Shown: piece by piece, positions 38,135 through 47,069 of the stretch
How positions within the stretch are numbered: position 1 is the first letter of the stretch
Layout: each line of letters begins with the position of its first letter
Assembly (NCBI RefSeq): GCF_014205225.1
Contig: NZ_JACHNB010000001.1
Location: forward strand, 4,383,501 to 4,447,500
Direction of reading: 5' to 3'
DNA: 64,000 bases
Source: Actinoplanes octamycinicus
Lineage (GTDB): Bacteria > Actinomycetota > Actinomycetes > Mycobacteriales > Micromonosporaceae
The notes under the pieces: generated by a model
What the model was told of the DNA's origin: nothing
Seen by the model: the letters and a program-made list of their open reading frames with translations, nothing else
Database searches by the model: none
Made by a program: the position numbers and the translations under genes

Positions 38135-38908
38135 GTGCGCTGTACCGTTTCGATCATGCTCTTCGATGAATCGGTGGATGACAAGCTGAGAAGGTTTGAG
38201 CACGACGTTCTCCACAAGCCCGGTAGAGCACGGAAGACCCTGTCGCAGTGGGCCGGTTCGGTTTGGTATCAAGATAGGTACGGCGAGCGATACGGCGTCG
38301 TAACTCCAGAATCAGCGGAAACAGCCATGACCCGTCAGCGCCTCCTGTCGGTGATTGCAGCTAGGCTGCCGTATGTCGCCCCTACGAGGAGATGTATCGG
38401 AAGATCATGCGAGTGCCGCTATCTCCGGCTGGCCTTATCGGCGTTTGACCGCGAGCGACTGGCGATGATCCGGCGACGTCGACTGACTACTTCCTCAACT
38501 GCGGTGAGCAGCGTATTCGCGGCATTCGCACTGATCCTGGCCTTCTGGTTCCTTGGCAACGCGAACACGCTGCCTTCAGACCGGGCTTTCGGCTTCATAG
38601 CGGGAATCTCCGGCGGACTCGTCGTGGCCACCATCCAGATGATCTTTGCGATCACAACTCTGCTGACGGACCGTGTCGCGGAGACGGTTGAGTGGCGCTG
38701 GTACCACCCGGACAGTGACTGGCAGCTTCTCGGCCTCTTGAACCCCCGCCATCGTCGGCGACTGCGGCATGCTCACCTACGTCGGGCCGCGAGCGTCGTA
38801 CTGGGGCCGGTGGCGAGGGAGTCGGCAAACCCAACGCCAGCTCCTGGTTTCGTTGCACGGTTGAGCCGCGCCTACCGAGCATTCAAAGCCGGTAGCGAGC
38901 CCTCGTGA
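38135..38908 (+). CDS. Hypothetical protein with two membrane helices
   Basis: 257 residues from GTG 38135; ATG 38156 is equally possible, as neither has a clear RBS. I do not recognise the family. Residues 1-120 are hydrophilic, with a cluster RRCIGRSCECRYLRLALSAFDRERLAMIRRRR just before two helices (AVSSVFAAFALILAFWFLG and FGFIAGISGGLVVATIQMIFAITTLL). The C-terminal 80 residues are basic and cytoplasmic in a hairpin topology. It is the first gene inside the left island boundary. Two-helix proteins with a soluble N-terminal domain are common among defence effectors, but nothing here proves that. Confidence 0.6.
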   Translation: MRCTVSIMLFDESVDDKLRRFEHDVLHKPGRARKTLSQWAGSVWYQDRYGERYGVVTPESAETAMTRQRLLSVIAARLPYVAPTRRCIGRSCECRYLRLALSAFDRERLAMIRRRRLTTSSTAVSSVFAAFALILAFWFLGNANTLPSDRAFGFIAGISGGLVVATIQMIFAITTLLTDRVAETVEWRWYHPDSDWQLLGLLNPRHRRRLRHAHLRRAASVVLGPVARESANPTPAPGFVARLSRAYRAFKAGSEPS

Positions 38909-39095
38909 CCTCCGAAACAACTCACTGGGTGCATCCGTCCCCCTCCTGGCAATCGGGAGCAGACTTGCCTGACGATGTGGCCGAAAGCCAAGTGCGTCAC
39001 CGCGACCGGTTGCCGGCCGGTTCAAGGCTGGCGATGGCGTGATCGCCGGCAGGTGATCACGCCATCTGCTGGGTCAAACGCACCGGTTCATTCAG

Positions 39096-39356
39096 ATGAT
39101 CTCCGCGCACTGGCTCCGGCACACGACACTGACGTGGGTTGAGCGGGTCTACGGTTACGCGGTCGCGCTTGCGTATGCCGGCCACGCCGAAACACCTAAC
39201 GACGCTGGCACTACCGCCCGGTACGTGGAGGCGACCTTGCAGGAGATCGCGACGGCGCTGTCCAGGCTGACGGGTGAGCCGCACCCGCTCGCGTTGCCGG
39301 GCAACCTGCCGGTACTCGATCTTCCTGGTGATGCTCTGGTCGGCGACTACGACTGA
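39096..39356 (+). pseudogene. C-terminal fragment of a tyrosine recombinase (integrase)
   Basis: The 86-residue reading keeps the integrase C-terminus: SAHWLRHTTLTWVERVYGY with the HxxR pair, AYAGHAETP with the second His, and ARYVEATLQEIATALSRLTGEPHPLA with the nucleophilic Tyr. The upstream sequence (LGQTHRFIQ in frame) shows no match to the catalytic first Arg or core-binding domain, so about three quarters of the gene is missing. Tyrosine integrases typically insert at tRNA genes, and this is a candidate for the enzyme that placed the island. A terminator hairpin follows 10 bp after the stop. Confidence 0.75.
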
Positions 39357-39366
39357 CCGAGAGTGA

Positions 39367-39400
39367 GGCCTGGCGGCGGACTTCGGTCCGCCGCCAGGCC
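39367..39400 (+). terminator. Terminator hairpin after the integrase fragment
   Basis: A perfect 15-bp stem (39367-39381 with 39386-39400) with a TTCG tetraloop. There is no U-run, but it is very stable. Confidence 0.75.
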
Positions 39401-39448
39401 GGAGTGCCGAGGCGCTTCTTCGCCATCCCGAAGACCTCCTTCGCTTAA

Positions 39449-40396
39449 GAGGGCGTCTGATCCTCTAAGGGGATAGTTCACGTTTGCGCACGTCATAGGC
39501 CGTGATCGTTCGTTGGTCAGGCATGGGGATGGAGCGACTTCCATATCGAACGGATCTGTCGGATGCCCGGTGGGCGTTGATCGAGCCCGTGCTGGTGCAG
39601 TGGCGTGAGGCCCGGCGGGGTCTAGGGATCAAGCCGCCAGTGCACGATCTGCGGGAGATCGTCAACGCGATCTTGTACGTGGCGAGGACCGGCATGGCGT
39701 GGGAGTACCTACCGCACGACTTTCCGCCAGCGAAAACCGTCTATGACTACTACGCCAAGTGGGAGTCCGATGGCACGACGGCTCGCATCCACGACCTTCT
39801 GCGGTCTCGGGTGCGCGAGACGATGGGCCGAGATGCTGAGCCGAGCGCTGCGGTGCTGGACGCTCAGAGCGTCAAAACGTCCTGCAACGTAAGGGAATCC
39901 GAGCAGGGCATCGACGCGGCGAAGAAGATCAAAGGGCGGAAAAGGCACATCGCGACCGACACCCTTGGACTACTGCTGGCGGTAGTGGTCACGGCGGCGT
40001 CGGTATCCGACTCGGCCGCCGGCAAGGGCCTGCTGAGCACGCTGGCCGCCGAGCATCCGACGGTGAGCAAGGTCTGGGTCGACGGCGGCTACCAGAACAC
40101 GGTGCTGCGCCACGGGGCAGGACTCGGCATCGACGTCGAGGTGGTGCCACGCCGTGCCGAGCGGGGATTTCATGTCCTTCCGCGTCGATGGGTGGTCGAG
40201 CGGACGTTTGGATGGCTGATGCAGCACCGGCGCCTGGTCCGCGACTACGAGGCACTCCCGCGCCGTTCGGCGGCGATGGTCCAATGGGCGATGTCTAACA
40301 CGATCATGCTCAGACTGACCGGAGAATCCGCCCAATCCTGGCGCTGAGTGACTCATATTTCGCTGCCGAACGGACATGTCGGGATCAGATGCCCTC
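39449..40396. mobile_element. IS5-family insertion sequence, complete
   Basis: A 948-bp element with imperfect terminal inverted repeats beginning GAGGGCGTCTGATCC (39449) and, read inward on the other strand, GAGGGCATCTGATCC (40396); one mismatch. TAA flanks both ends (39446-39448 and 40397-40399), a 3-bp target duplication of the TNA type known for the IS1031 group. One transposase gene fills it. Confidence 0.9.
39523..40347 (+). CDS. IS5-family transposase
   Basis: About 274 residues; ATG 39523 is chosen, with 39529 and a GTG at 39502 as alternatives. The N-terminal DUF4096-like domain (RTDLSDARWALIEPVL, ILYVARTGMAWEYLPHDFPP) leads to the DDE domain: first Asp in AAVLDAQSVKTS, second in VWVDGGYQN, and Glu in PRRWVVERTFGWLMQHRRLVRDYE. 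The frame is uninterrupted, so the enzyme could still be active. Confidence 0.95.
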   Translation: MGMERLPYRTDLSDARWALIEPVLVQWREARRGLGIKPPVHDLREIVNAILYVARTGMAWEYLPHDFPPAKTVYDYYAKWESDGTTARIHDLLRSRVRETMGRDAEPSAAVLDAQSVKTSCNVRESEQGIDAAKKIKGRKRHIATDTLGLLLAVVVTAASVSDSAAGKGLLSTLAAEHPTVSKVWVDGGYQNTVLRHGAGLGIDVEVVPRRAERGFHVLPRRWVVERTFGWLMQHRRLVRDYEALPRRSAAMVQWAMSNTIMLRLTGESAQSWR

Positions 40397-40663
40397 TAAG
40401 ACCGGATGTAGATGAACCGACCTGGGGTGCATCGAGGCCGTCTGTGGGGCACCCCACGTTGATGGTGGTTAGAGGCGGGCCGGCTGGATGATGAGCGGGA
40501 TCAGCGCGCCGGTGAGTTGTTCGGTGTCCATGCGTCAGCTGGCGTAGCAGTTCGTTCTACATATTGCTACGCGAACTAGATGTCGCAACGCTGACAGTGA
40601 CTACCTTCAAACCGCTTGTTTAGCATGCGAGTACGTTCAGGTCGGGTCTGGGGGTAATAGGCG

Positions 40664-41329
40664 TTGGATACGAAAACCCTCGTCAAGCAGTTCGCAGACG
40701 ACCATGGAGCCGTATTCCTTGAGGTGATCCGAACTTCGCCTGAGCCGATCCGCGCGCAAGCCATCAAGGCGCTGCTGGTCGAGGCCGGTGTCAAGAAGGC
40801 AGATGTCGATCGCCGTTGGACGGCTTTTCAGCGTGTCCTCAAGCTGCATCCACAGATCACCGCCGTCAATGGCAAGTACGGCTGGTCTGTCGGGCGGAAG
40901 CCCGCCCGGGACTCCCTCGATGTGCTGGCAGGAAACCTGCTCGCGAAGCTGCCGCCGTGGTTGGTTCAACCTCTCGTGCACAATGTGGCGGCTGCTCTCG
41001 ATGCCGGCGAGATGACCGTCTCCGGGCCGACGAGTCACGACTTCGAGGAGGCCAGGCTGGTTGCCGATCTCGCCGTGGCTGTTGAGGTCCTGCAGTCTCG
41101 CGGCGACACCATTGCTGAGGTGGCGAAGCTCTTGATGGATGAGACGCGCCGCAAGCGGCTGTGGCCGCTGGGCCGGCCCGGCGAGACGGTCCCGTTCGAC
41201 CCGGACTCTCACGAGGCCGAAGTGACGATGCCCAGTCCCGGGACCGTTGTCCGGGTTGTGCGCCCCGGCTACCTCTGGCGTGGCGGCGGTGAACCGGTGG
41301 TGGCCGCCAAAGCGGTCGTGGCCCTGTAG
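40664..41329 (+). CDS. Hypothetical partner of the DUF262 protein (wHTH-like and GrpE-like ends)
   Basis: 221 residues from TTG 40664, with GGGGG about ten bases upstream. The N-terminal 70 residues look like a winged-helix module (QAIKALLVEAGVKKADVDRRW, then HPQITAVNGKYGWSV). The C-terminus (PSPGTVVRVVRPGYLWRGGGEP, then VVAAKAVVAL) recalls the beta domain of GrpE-like proteins. The middle has helices with LVADLAVAVEVLQSRGD. It lies 11 bp upstream of the DUF262 gene in what is almost certainly one operon. I infer a DNA-binding or regulatory subunit; these assignments are by eye and could be wrong. No gene is visible in 40397-40663. Confidence 0.7.
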   Translation: MDTKTLVKQFADDHGAVFLEVIRTSPEPIRAQAIKALLVEAGVKKADVDRRWTAFQRVLKLHPQITAVNGKYGWSVGRKPARDSLDVLAGNLLAKLPPWLVQPLVHNVAAALDAGEMTVSGPTSHDFEEARLVADLAVAVEVLQSRGDTIAEVAKLLMDETRRKRLWPLGRPGETVPFDPDSHEAEVTMPSPGTVVRVVRPGYLWRGGGEPVVAAKAVVAL

Positions 41330-41340
41330 TCGGGGCTGTC

Positions 41341-43506
41341 ATGGCCAGGAGTCGCGGTGGCAAGAAGCTGGTCAGTGCCCGCGAGCAGTCCGTTGACGCG
41401 TTGTTTGGTACGGAGTCGTTCGGTCTCGACTACTACCAGCGTGAGTATGTCTGGGAGGAGCCGCAGGTCGCGCGGCTGATGAACGATCTCTCCCGAAAGT
41501 TTCTCGACCAGTTGAGTGATGAGCATTCGCTGGGCGACGTGAAGTCCTACGATCCGTACTTCCTCGGTCCGTACATCATCTGCACCGCGGACGGACGGAC
41601 CTCGCTGGTTGACGGCCAGCAGCGCATCATCACGCTACTGCTGTTGTTGATCTATCTCCATCGGCAGGCGGTGGCGGCGCCGAAGGCGAGGAGCAAGGCC
41701 GGCCAGCTTTTGACCTTGATCATGTCCGAGCGGTTCGGCAGGCGCACGTTCCGCGTGGATGTCGACGAGTACGACGCCTGCTTCAACGCTTTGCTGAACG
41801 GGCGTGGGTTCGATGTTGCCGGTGCCCGGCCATCGGTCCGGCGTATCTGGCAGGCGTACCAGTACATCGATCTTCATTACCCGGCACAGCTGCGCGGCGA
41901 TGTCCTGATCATGTTCATTGACTGGCTGCTCTACCGGGTCTCCCTGGTCGTGATGGATGCGGGGGACCGGGAACGTGCCGAGGAGATGTTCCAGTCGATC
42001 AACGACTGCGGCGTTCGTCTCTCGCCGATGGATCATCTCAAGCGTTTTCTGCTCAGTGATGCCGAAGAGGATCCGCGTGAGATCGAAGGCGCGTGGACCA
42101 CGATGGTGTCGGCTCTGGAGGACGTCGAGAAAGGTGCCGCGTTCGCCTATTTGCGCGCCGTCTTCCGGGCGAGGTTCCCCGAGGCCGTGGGAAGGCCGGG
42201 GCCGAGCCTGAACGATGCGACTCACGAGTGGGTGCGGGCGCACGAGCGCGAGATCTGGCCCAACCGCAAGAGCGGCGATCGGGCCCGCCTGGTGACCGAG
42301 GTGCTCTACCCATTCCACACCACGTACGTCACGATGCTACGCGCGCGATCCGAGATCAACCGGGGTCTGCGGGCGGTGCGGTACAACGCTTTCAACGGCA
42401 TTGCCGAACAGTTCGATCTCACCCTTGCCGCGCTGAGGTCTGGCGATTCGGAGATCGAGCGAGAGCAGAAGGCCGGTCTTGTAGCCAATTTTCTGGACCT
42501 TTTCTATGTGACGCAGACGCTTGGTGACGAATCGGTCGAGCAACGGCACGTCGATGAGCTTGTCTCCTCTGTCATGCCCGCAGTACGGCTGTCCGAGTCG
42601 GTTCAGGAGCTCGGCCGTGTACTCGGGGACCAGGCCGCAGACTGGCCAGTCCGGCTGGACCTCATCTCGGAACTGCGCTACGACACCAAGCGAAGATTCG
42701 TGCATTACGTGCTGACCCGTCTGACCGCGTGGGTCGAGATGGGCGCGACCAATGGGGAAACGGATCCCACCGACCGCTTCCTGCTGCGTCGGCACCATGA
42801 CCGCGACTTCGAGATCGAGCATCTCTTCACCAAAACGGCGTCGAAGTATGCACACAAGGTGTCGGACGCTCGCTACTACGGCTTCCTGCGGAACCGGATC
42901 GGGGCGCTTCTGCTACTGGACGGCCTGGACAACGGAAGCTATGGCGGGATGCTGTTGGAGGACAAGCTCGCGTTGTACCGGAAGGACACGCGATTGGCCG
43001 GGATGCTCAACCCGGACTTCTTCCAACGAGGCAACGTCCGGCTCCGGAGGTTCCTCACCAACGAAGGCCTGTTCACCATGATCGCCACCTATGACCCGAG
43101 CACCGCGTTGGAGCCGTTCATCGACGCTCGCGGTCGTTTCTACCGCGAAATCGCCAAGAAGATCTGGAGCCTGGATGCGATCGGACTGGCGCCGCCACCG
43201 GCGCCCGGACCGGTGGCGACTGGGAGGCGCACCCGCTACGGAGTCCGGTTCCAGGACTTGGTCCAGACCGGTTTGCTGAGCGCGGGAGACAGGCTCTTCG
43301 GCAGCCGACGTGGCCAGATGTACTACGCCCGGGTCCGCCCGGACGGGCGGATCGAGACCGCCGCCGGCGTCGCAAGCGCGCCCAGTAAGGCGATGGAGGA
43401 CGCGGTGGGCGTTGCCGGCAACGGCTGGGCCTTCTGGTCGGCCGAAGGTACCAAGGAGCGGCTCGATGCGATTCGGCAGCAGTACCTCGAACAGTTCGGG
43501 CGATAG
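41341..43506 (+). CDS. DUF262-DUF1524 protein with RAMA-like C-terminus (candidate GmrSD-type defence nuclease)
   Basis: 721 residues. The N-terminal DUF262 domain has the hallmark YQREYVWEEPQ (about 32) and LVDGQQRIITLLLLL (about 90), the NTP-binding DGQQR motif of GmrS, and SspE-like proteins. Near residue 500 DFEIEHLFTKT matches the His of the HNH-like DUF1524 nuclease of GmrD. The C-terminal 85 residues (VRFQDLVQTGLLSAGDRLFGS, RGQMYYARV, SPSKAMEDAVG-type, NGWAFWS) fit a RAMA/DUF4357-like module linked to modified-DNA recognition. Such fusions cut modified or unmodified phage DNA after nucleotide hydrolysis. The frame is intact while its neighbours are decayed, which suggests selection. 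Confidence 0.85.
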   Translation: MARSRGGKKLVSAREQSVDALFGTESFGLDYYQREYVWEEPQVARLMNDLSRKFLDQLSDEHSLGDVKSYDPYFLGPYIICTADGRTSLVDGQQRIITLLLLLIYLHRQAVAAPKARSKAGQLLTLIMSERFGRRTFRVDVDEYDACFNALLNGRGFDVAGARPSVRRIWQAYQYIDLHYPAQLRGDVLIMFIDWLLYRVSLVVMDAGDRERAEEMFQSINDCGVRLSPMDHLKRFLLSDAEEDPREIEGAWTTMVSALEDVEKGAAFAYLRAVFRARFPEAVGRPGPSLNDATHEWVRAHEREIWPNRKSGDRARLVTEVLYPFHTTYVTMLRARSEINRGLRAVRYNAFNGIAEQFDLTLAALRSGDSEIEREQKAGLVANFLDLFYVTQTLGDESVEQRHVDELVSSVMPAVRLSESVQELGRVLGDQAADWPVRLDLISELRYDTKRRFVHYVLTRLTAWVEMGATNGETDPTDRFLLRRHHDRDFEIEHLFTKTASKYAHKVSDARYYGFLRNRIGALLLLDGLDNGSYGGMLLEDKLALYRKDTRLAGMLNPDFFQRGNVRLRRFLTNEGLFTMIATYDPSTALEPFIDARGRFYREIAKKIWSLDAIGLAPPPAPGPVATGRRTRYGVRFQDLVQTGLLSAGDRLFGSRRGQMYYARVRPDGRIETAAGVASAPSKAMEDAVGVAGNGWAFWSAEGTKERLDAIRQQYLEQFGR

Positions 43507-43583
43507 TGCGTCGCATGCCGCACTGCTCGTGGCGCGTTCCTGCTTGAACAAGGCGCAGGCGCCGGGTCATGTCTTGCGCCTTT

Positions 43584-43838
43584 TCATCCTGCGTAGCGGT
43601 TGTCTTCGACGTGGTGCAGAACGAGGATGGCCTGCACGATCGCGATCGCTCGGCGGGGGCAGCAGCGTAGCTTGGTCAGTAGTTTCCAGGTCTTCAAGGT
43701 GGCGATGGCTCGTTCGCCGCAGGCGCGGATCCGGCGTGCTGGCGGTTGTAGCGCTTCTGCCAGCGCTGGAGTACGGCCGATCCCAGGCATCCCGCAACCG
43801 ACGGCGAACCCGTGGGGCCGTATGGCACCCCCTGACAC
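43584..43838 (-). pseudogene. Transposase C-terminal fossil (DDE_Tnp_4 type)
   Basis: The minus strand retains RIRACGERAIATLKTWKLL and KLRCCPRRAIAIVQAILVLHHVEDNRYAG, the conserved end of an IS5-related transposase. The expected preceding part (RWQKRYNRQHA) appears in another frame just upstream, so there is a frameshift. The rest of the gene is missing. The remainder of 43839-44219 shows no gene I recognise. Confidence 0.75.
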
Positions 43839-44219
43839 CGGTCGGCCAGCCGTGGTGGATGAACGAGATGACGGCCATGTTTGTCGGCTTCGTAGCGCCA
43901 GCTGTGGTCGTCGGCATCGTCGTGAGCGGACCGGAAGTGGCCGGGGCGCGGCTGGAGCTGGTGTTGTGACCGGTTTGCGGCCTGCTTTTGGGCAAGATTC
44001 CCGACATGAGTTTGGTCCGGGATATGTGCCGAGGTCGGCAGGAGGCTGGCTGACCTCGGCGTACAGCCGAGGTACGAATGAGGTTACCTGTGCCCGGCGA
44101 GCGTGGCGACGCGATCTTCGTCGACCCGCAGCGGAAGCAGTCCGGTCTACCCGATGTGGAAGAGTTCATGGTGGTCCTCACTCACCATCTAAGCAGGTAG
44201 CCGGAAGTTCGGTACGTAA

Positions 44220-45302
44220 CGCGCTCGGTTAGAGGGACATACCAACACAGGCCGCTTCCTCAGCCGCGACCCGCTCGGCCTCGCCTCCGGCGACACCAAC
44301 CCCTACACCTACGTGCTCAACCAGCCCACCGGCCTGGTCGATCCGATGGGCACCAAACCTCAGTCGTCGGACTGCGTCAGCAACAGCTTCGTCGCAGGCA
44401 CACCAGTGCTCATGGCCGACGGCACCACCAAACCGATCGAACAGATCCAACCCGGCGACCGGGTCATGGCCGGCACCCCGAACTCGACCCGGCTCACCCC
44501 CGAGCCGGTATCCGCCACCATCGTCGGCAACGGCGACAAAAACCTTGTCGACATCGACGTCGAAACCGCCGACGGCACCCCCACCACCATCACCGCCACC
44601 GACGGCTACCCCTTCTGGACCGACGACGACGGCTCACCCCAAACCCCCGGCGGCGACTGGATCAACGCCGCCGAACTCCGCCAAGGCAGCTGGCTCAAAA
44701 CCTCCACCGGCACCCTCGTCCGCGTTGCCGGAGCCCACGCACACGCACAACACGCCAAGGTCTACAACCTTACCGTCGAAAATCTTCAAACGTATTATGT
44801 GCTTGCGGCTAATGAGCCGGTACTCGTGCATAACTGTGTTGCAGGAAAGGCCGGCGGGCATGACATTGTCGAGGACCAGGATTGTGTCCATGTATGCCTC
44901 GGAGTGAATCCGTATTCCGATAGACTGGCTGCCCGGCTCGGCTCGCACACATTCAACGGGAATCCGTGGGGAAGTGCGAATGCCGCGTCTGGATCCCCGC
45001 TGTGGATGGAAGGAGTCAGTCGTGTGGTTCGTAACGGAAGGATCAGACTTTCTATCACGTTGGACGATTTATTTGGCGAGGATGGCAGAAATCCGGCTGA
45101 TTCTGCTCAGGAAGCATTTGAGGTGAACTATGCTCGGGGTTCGCAGATGGACAGGGTCAGCGGATGTATGGGTGGTAATCAGACTGCTTGGGAAATTGGT
45201 GAGGTTGGAAAGGCTGTGATATTTGGACATCGCGACTGGGAATCAATCGATTGGTATTGGGGCGGAGGGCGGGTTGATGTAGCGAATCCTTTCGGTGGAT
45301 AG
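44220..45302 (+). CDS. Truncated Rhs tip with HINT domain and C-terminal toxin candidate
   Basis: The frame is open from 44220 after a TAA at 44217; no start has an RBS, so this is the 3' end of a larger gene. It begins with the Rhs core end GRFLSRDPLGLASGDTNPYTYVLNQPTGLVDPMG (44250-44347). A HINT autoprotease follows: NSFVAGTPVLMADG, IQPGDRVMAG, ITATDGYPFWT and NLTVENLQTYYVLAANEPVLVHNC, ending in the intein-like His-Asn-Cys. The last 155 residues are the toxin candidate (VAGKAGGHDIVEDQDC, VNPYSDRLAARLG, LDDLFGEDG, VIFGHRDWESIDWYWGG). I do not recognise this fold. From about 44765 the DNA becomes more AT-rich and uses TTA, marking a swapped tip. Confidence 0.8.
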   Translation, partial: RARLEGHTNTGRFLSRDPLGLASGDTNPYTYVLNQPTGLVDPMGTKPQSSDCVSNSFVAGTPVLMADGTTKPIEQIQPGDRVMAGTPNSTRLTPEPVSATIVGNGDKNLVDIDVETADGTPTTITATDGYPFWTDDDGSPQTPGGDWINAAELRQGSWLKTSTGTLVRVAGAHAHAQHAKVYNLTVENLQTYYVLAANEPVLVHNCVAGKAGGHDIVEDQDCVHVCLGVNPYSDRLAARLGSHTFNGNPWGSANAASGSPLWMEGVSRVVRNGRIRLSITLDDLFGEDGRNPADSAQEAFEVNYARGSQMDRVSGCMGGNQTAWEIGEVGKAVIFGHRDWESIDWYWGGGRVDVANPFGG

Positions 45303-45397
45303 CATGAATATCGACGGTGCGCAGGTGCCGGTTGACCCGTTAGAATAGAGGCGTCCATCAGCTCCTGATCGGGAGTGGCTGAAAGGGTGGTGCATCG

Positions 45398-46006
45398 GTG
45401 ACGCTGGTTGAAGAAATAATAAAGAATGCTGCGTTGTCCGGTGCTTCGCTGGATGGCCTGTACAGCGGCAACGATCGATTCGGTTCCGCCGACGCTCTCT
45501 TGCCGACAGTCGACGGACACGTCACTGTGCGGCTAGGTTGCGACACTAGCTATGAATTATCGGTCTGGGTGCGCGACGAAATCGTCGCAGAGGGCAAAAC
45601 GTGCATCTTAAATCAATTGGTGAGCACCATGATCGGCATTCAGAACGGGGTTTCGGTCGGGGAGCTCTGCCTGCGTCACGGCTACCTTAGCGTCACCGAT
45701 GCTGAAGCCGCTAATGACGCGTTGTGGCACCTTCTGATCGAGCACGGCGAGGAGCACCTTCGTGCAGAGGCCGCCGTGGTTGGTGCGAACCCGGTACTAC
45801 GCCGGCTGCGGCCATGGGTCAGTCACGGCACCTTGCATTTAATCCATCCTCGCGACCGAGTCGAAGCGGTGCGGTACGGATTGGTGTTCTATCCGACCGT
45901 CGACAACATGTTTCAGCTCAACGTCTACAATGAGTCGCTTGGGCCAGCCGAACCGCTTGGCTCCGCCGTTGCCAGAGCTGCAGCGGTGGCCGAAGGTTGG
46001 CACTGA
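45398..46006 (+). CDS. Candidate immunity protein for the HINT toxin
   Basis: 202 residues from GTG 45398, with AAAGGGTGG seven bases upstream. It follows the toxin by 95 bp on the same strand and shares its lower GC and TTA codons (ELSVW, CILNQL). I do not recognise the family. It is a soluble acidic protein with no signal peptide; HVTVRLGCDTSYELSVWVRDE and TLHLIHPRDRVEAVRYGLVFY suggest beta strands, with helices in the middle. Position and composition are the only evidence for an immunity role; a stand-alone cargo gene remains possible. Confidence 0.65.
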   Translation: MTLVEEIIKNAALSGASLDGLYSGNDRFGSADALLPTVDGHVTVRLGCDTSYELSVWVRDEIVAEGKTCILNQLVSTMIGIQNGVSVGELCLRHGYLSVTDAEAANDALWHLLIEHGEEHLRAEAAVVGANPVLRRLRPWVSHGTLHLIHPRDRVEAVRYGLVFYPTVDNMFQLNVYNESLGPAEPLGSAVARAAAVAEGWH

Positions 46007-46154
46007 AGGCTATCGTTGACGCGCGTTCTCGAGTCTGATCAAGCCGTACCCGCGCTTACTGGCAGCCATGGTGCGAACGCAGCGGCTCCAGTCACAGTCT
46101 GAAGATGTTCGGTCGTGCGGAGGAGCGCGCTCGTAGGGCGAGATGCCTTCGTAG

Positions 46155-47020
46155 GTGCTTTCGCAAGGATCCTCGTGTTGCAGCTGCACCCATGGGCACG
46201 TGCGGTGGATCTTCGCCAGGCGTCGCGAGGGGATGAGTGCCGCGGCGATCGCCCGCGCGCTCAACGATCGCGGTGTCGCGTCGCCGGGAGCGTATGACCG
46301 GGTGCGGAATCGGCATCGGTCGATTCGGTGTGGACGGTGCGGACGGTGGCGGCGATTCTGGCCAATCCGCGGTACACCGGCCGGCAGGTGTGGAGCCGGC
46401 AGTTCACCGATCACCGGGAGGCGGTGCCGGGCGACAAACGTTCAGCCTCGGTCCGGTCCGGGTGTGGAACCAGCGCTCGGACTGGGTGGTGTCGGACGAA
46501 CGAACTCATCCGCCGCTGATCAGCGACGATGAGTTCCTGGCCATCCAGCGGGTCACCGCGCTGAGCGTGCCGGGGGATGGGCAGCAGCGGCGGTACGCGT
46601 TCACCGGTCTACTGGTGTGCGGGCGCCGGCTGGAAGGCCATTGGGTGAACCAGCAGCCGGTTTACCGATGCCGGCACGGGCACACCAGCGCGCGTCCCTC
46701 CGGCGAGGCGGGGGCCGCGGTGGGTGTACCGGTCGCAGGCGCGCCTGGGCCGGGAACTGGCGGCGACCTATCCGGAACTCGCGGCAGTCGACAACGTCGA
46801 GGAGATGGCGTCATTCCTGCGGGCGCGGGACCTGGTCGTCGTGTGCGCGGCGGACCGGTTGAGGATCGAGGCAGCCATTCCCGATGGCGGCAGCCCGGCG
46901 ATCGAGGCGAGCGACGTACAGCTCGCACTGCCGATGCCGGCGATGGGCCGGCGCCGTGGCCGGAAGAAGGCCCGCACGCCGAAGAGCCGAACTCCGGGAC
47001 GGCGCCGGAAAAGCAAAAAA
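46155..47020 (+). pseudogene. Frameshifted serine recombinase (recombinase plus zinc-ribbon part)
   Basis: Pieces of a large serine recombinase appear in order but in different frames. RWIFARRREGMSAAAIARALNDRG is followed by AYDRVRNRHRS; then, one frame over, WTVRTVAAILANPRYTGRQVWSRQ; then VWNQRSDWVVSDERTHPPLISDDEF with the zinc-ribbon-like FTGLLVCGRRLEG and YRCRHGHTSARP; then a C-terminal helical and basic tail. The catalytic N-terminal domain is missing. It ends beside the tRNA-Leu gene and the right repeat. Confidence 0.75.
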
Positions 47021-47069
47021 CCCCCGGTCAGGCCGTACCTAGAAACCGTGCGATGCCCTCTTGGGGGTT
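47015..47069 (-). terminator. Rho-independent terminator of tRNA-Leu
   Basis: On the minus strand AACCCCC (47069-47063) pairs with GGGGGTT (47025-47019), followed by six T. The inner stem is weak. It overlaps the right attachment repeat. Confidence 0.6.

Noticed and set aside
43860..44215. Further genes between the transposase fossil and the Rhs tip
   Set aside because: Frames on both strands are short or Arg/Ser-rich, and no family is recognisable; treated as decayed sequence.
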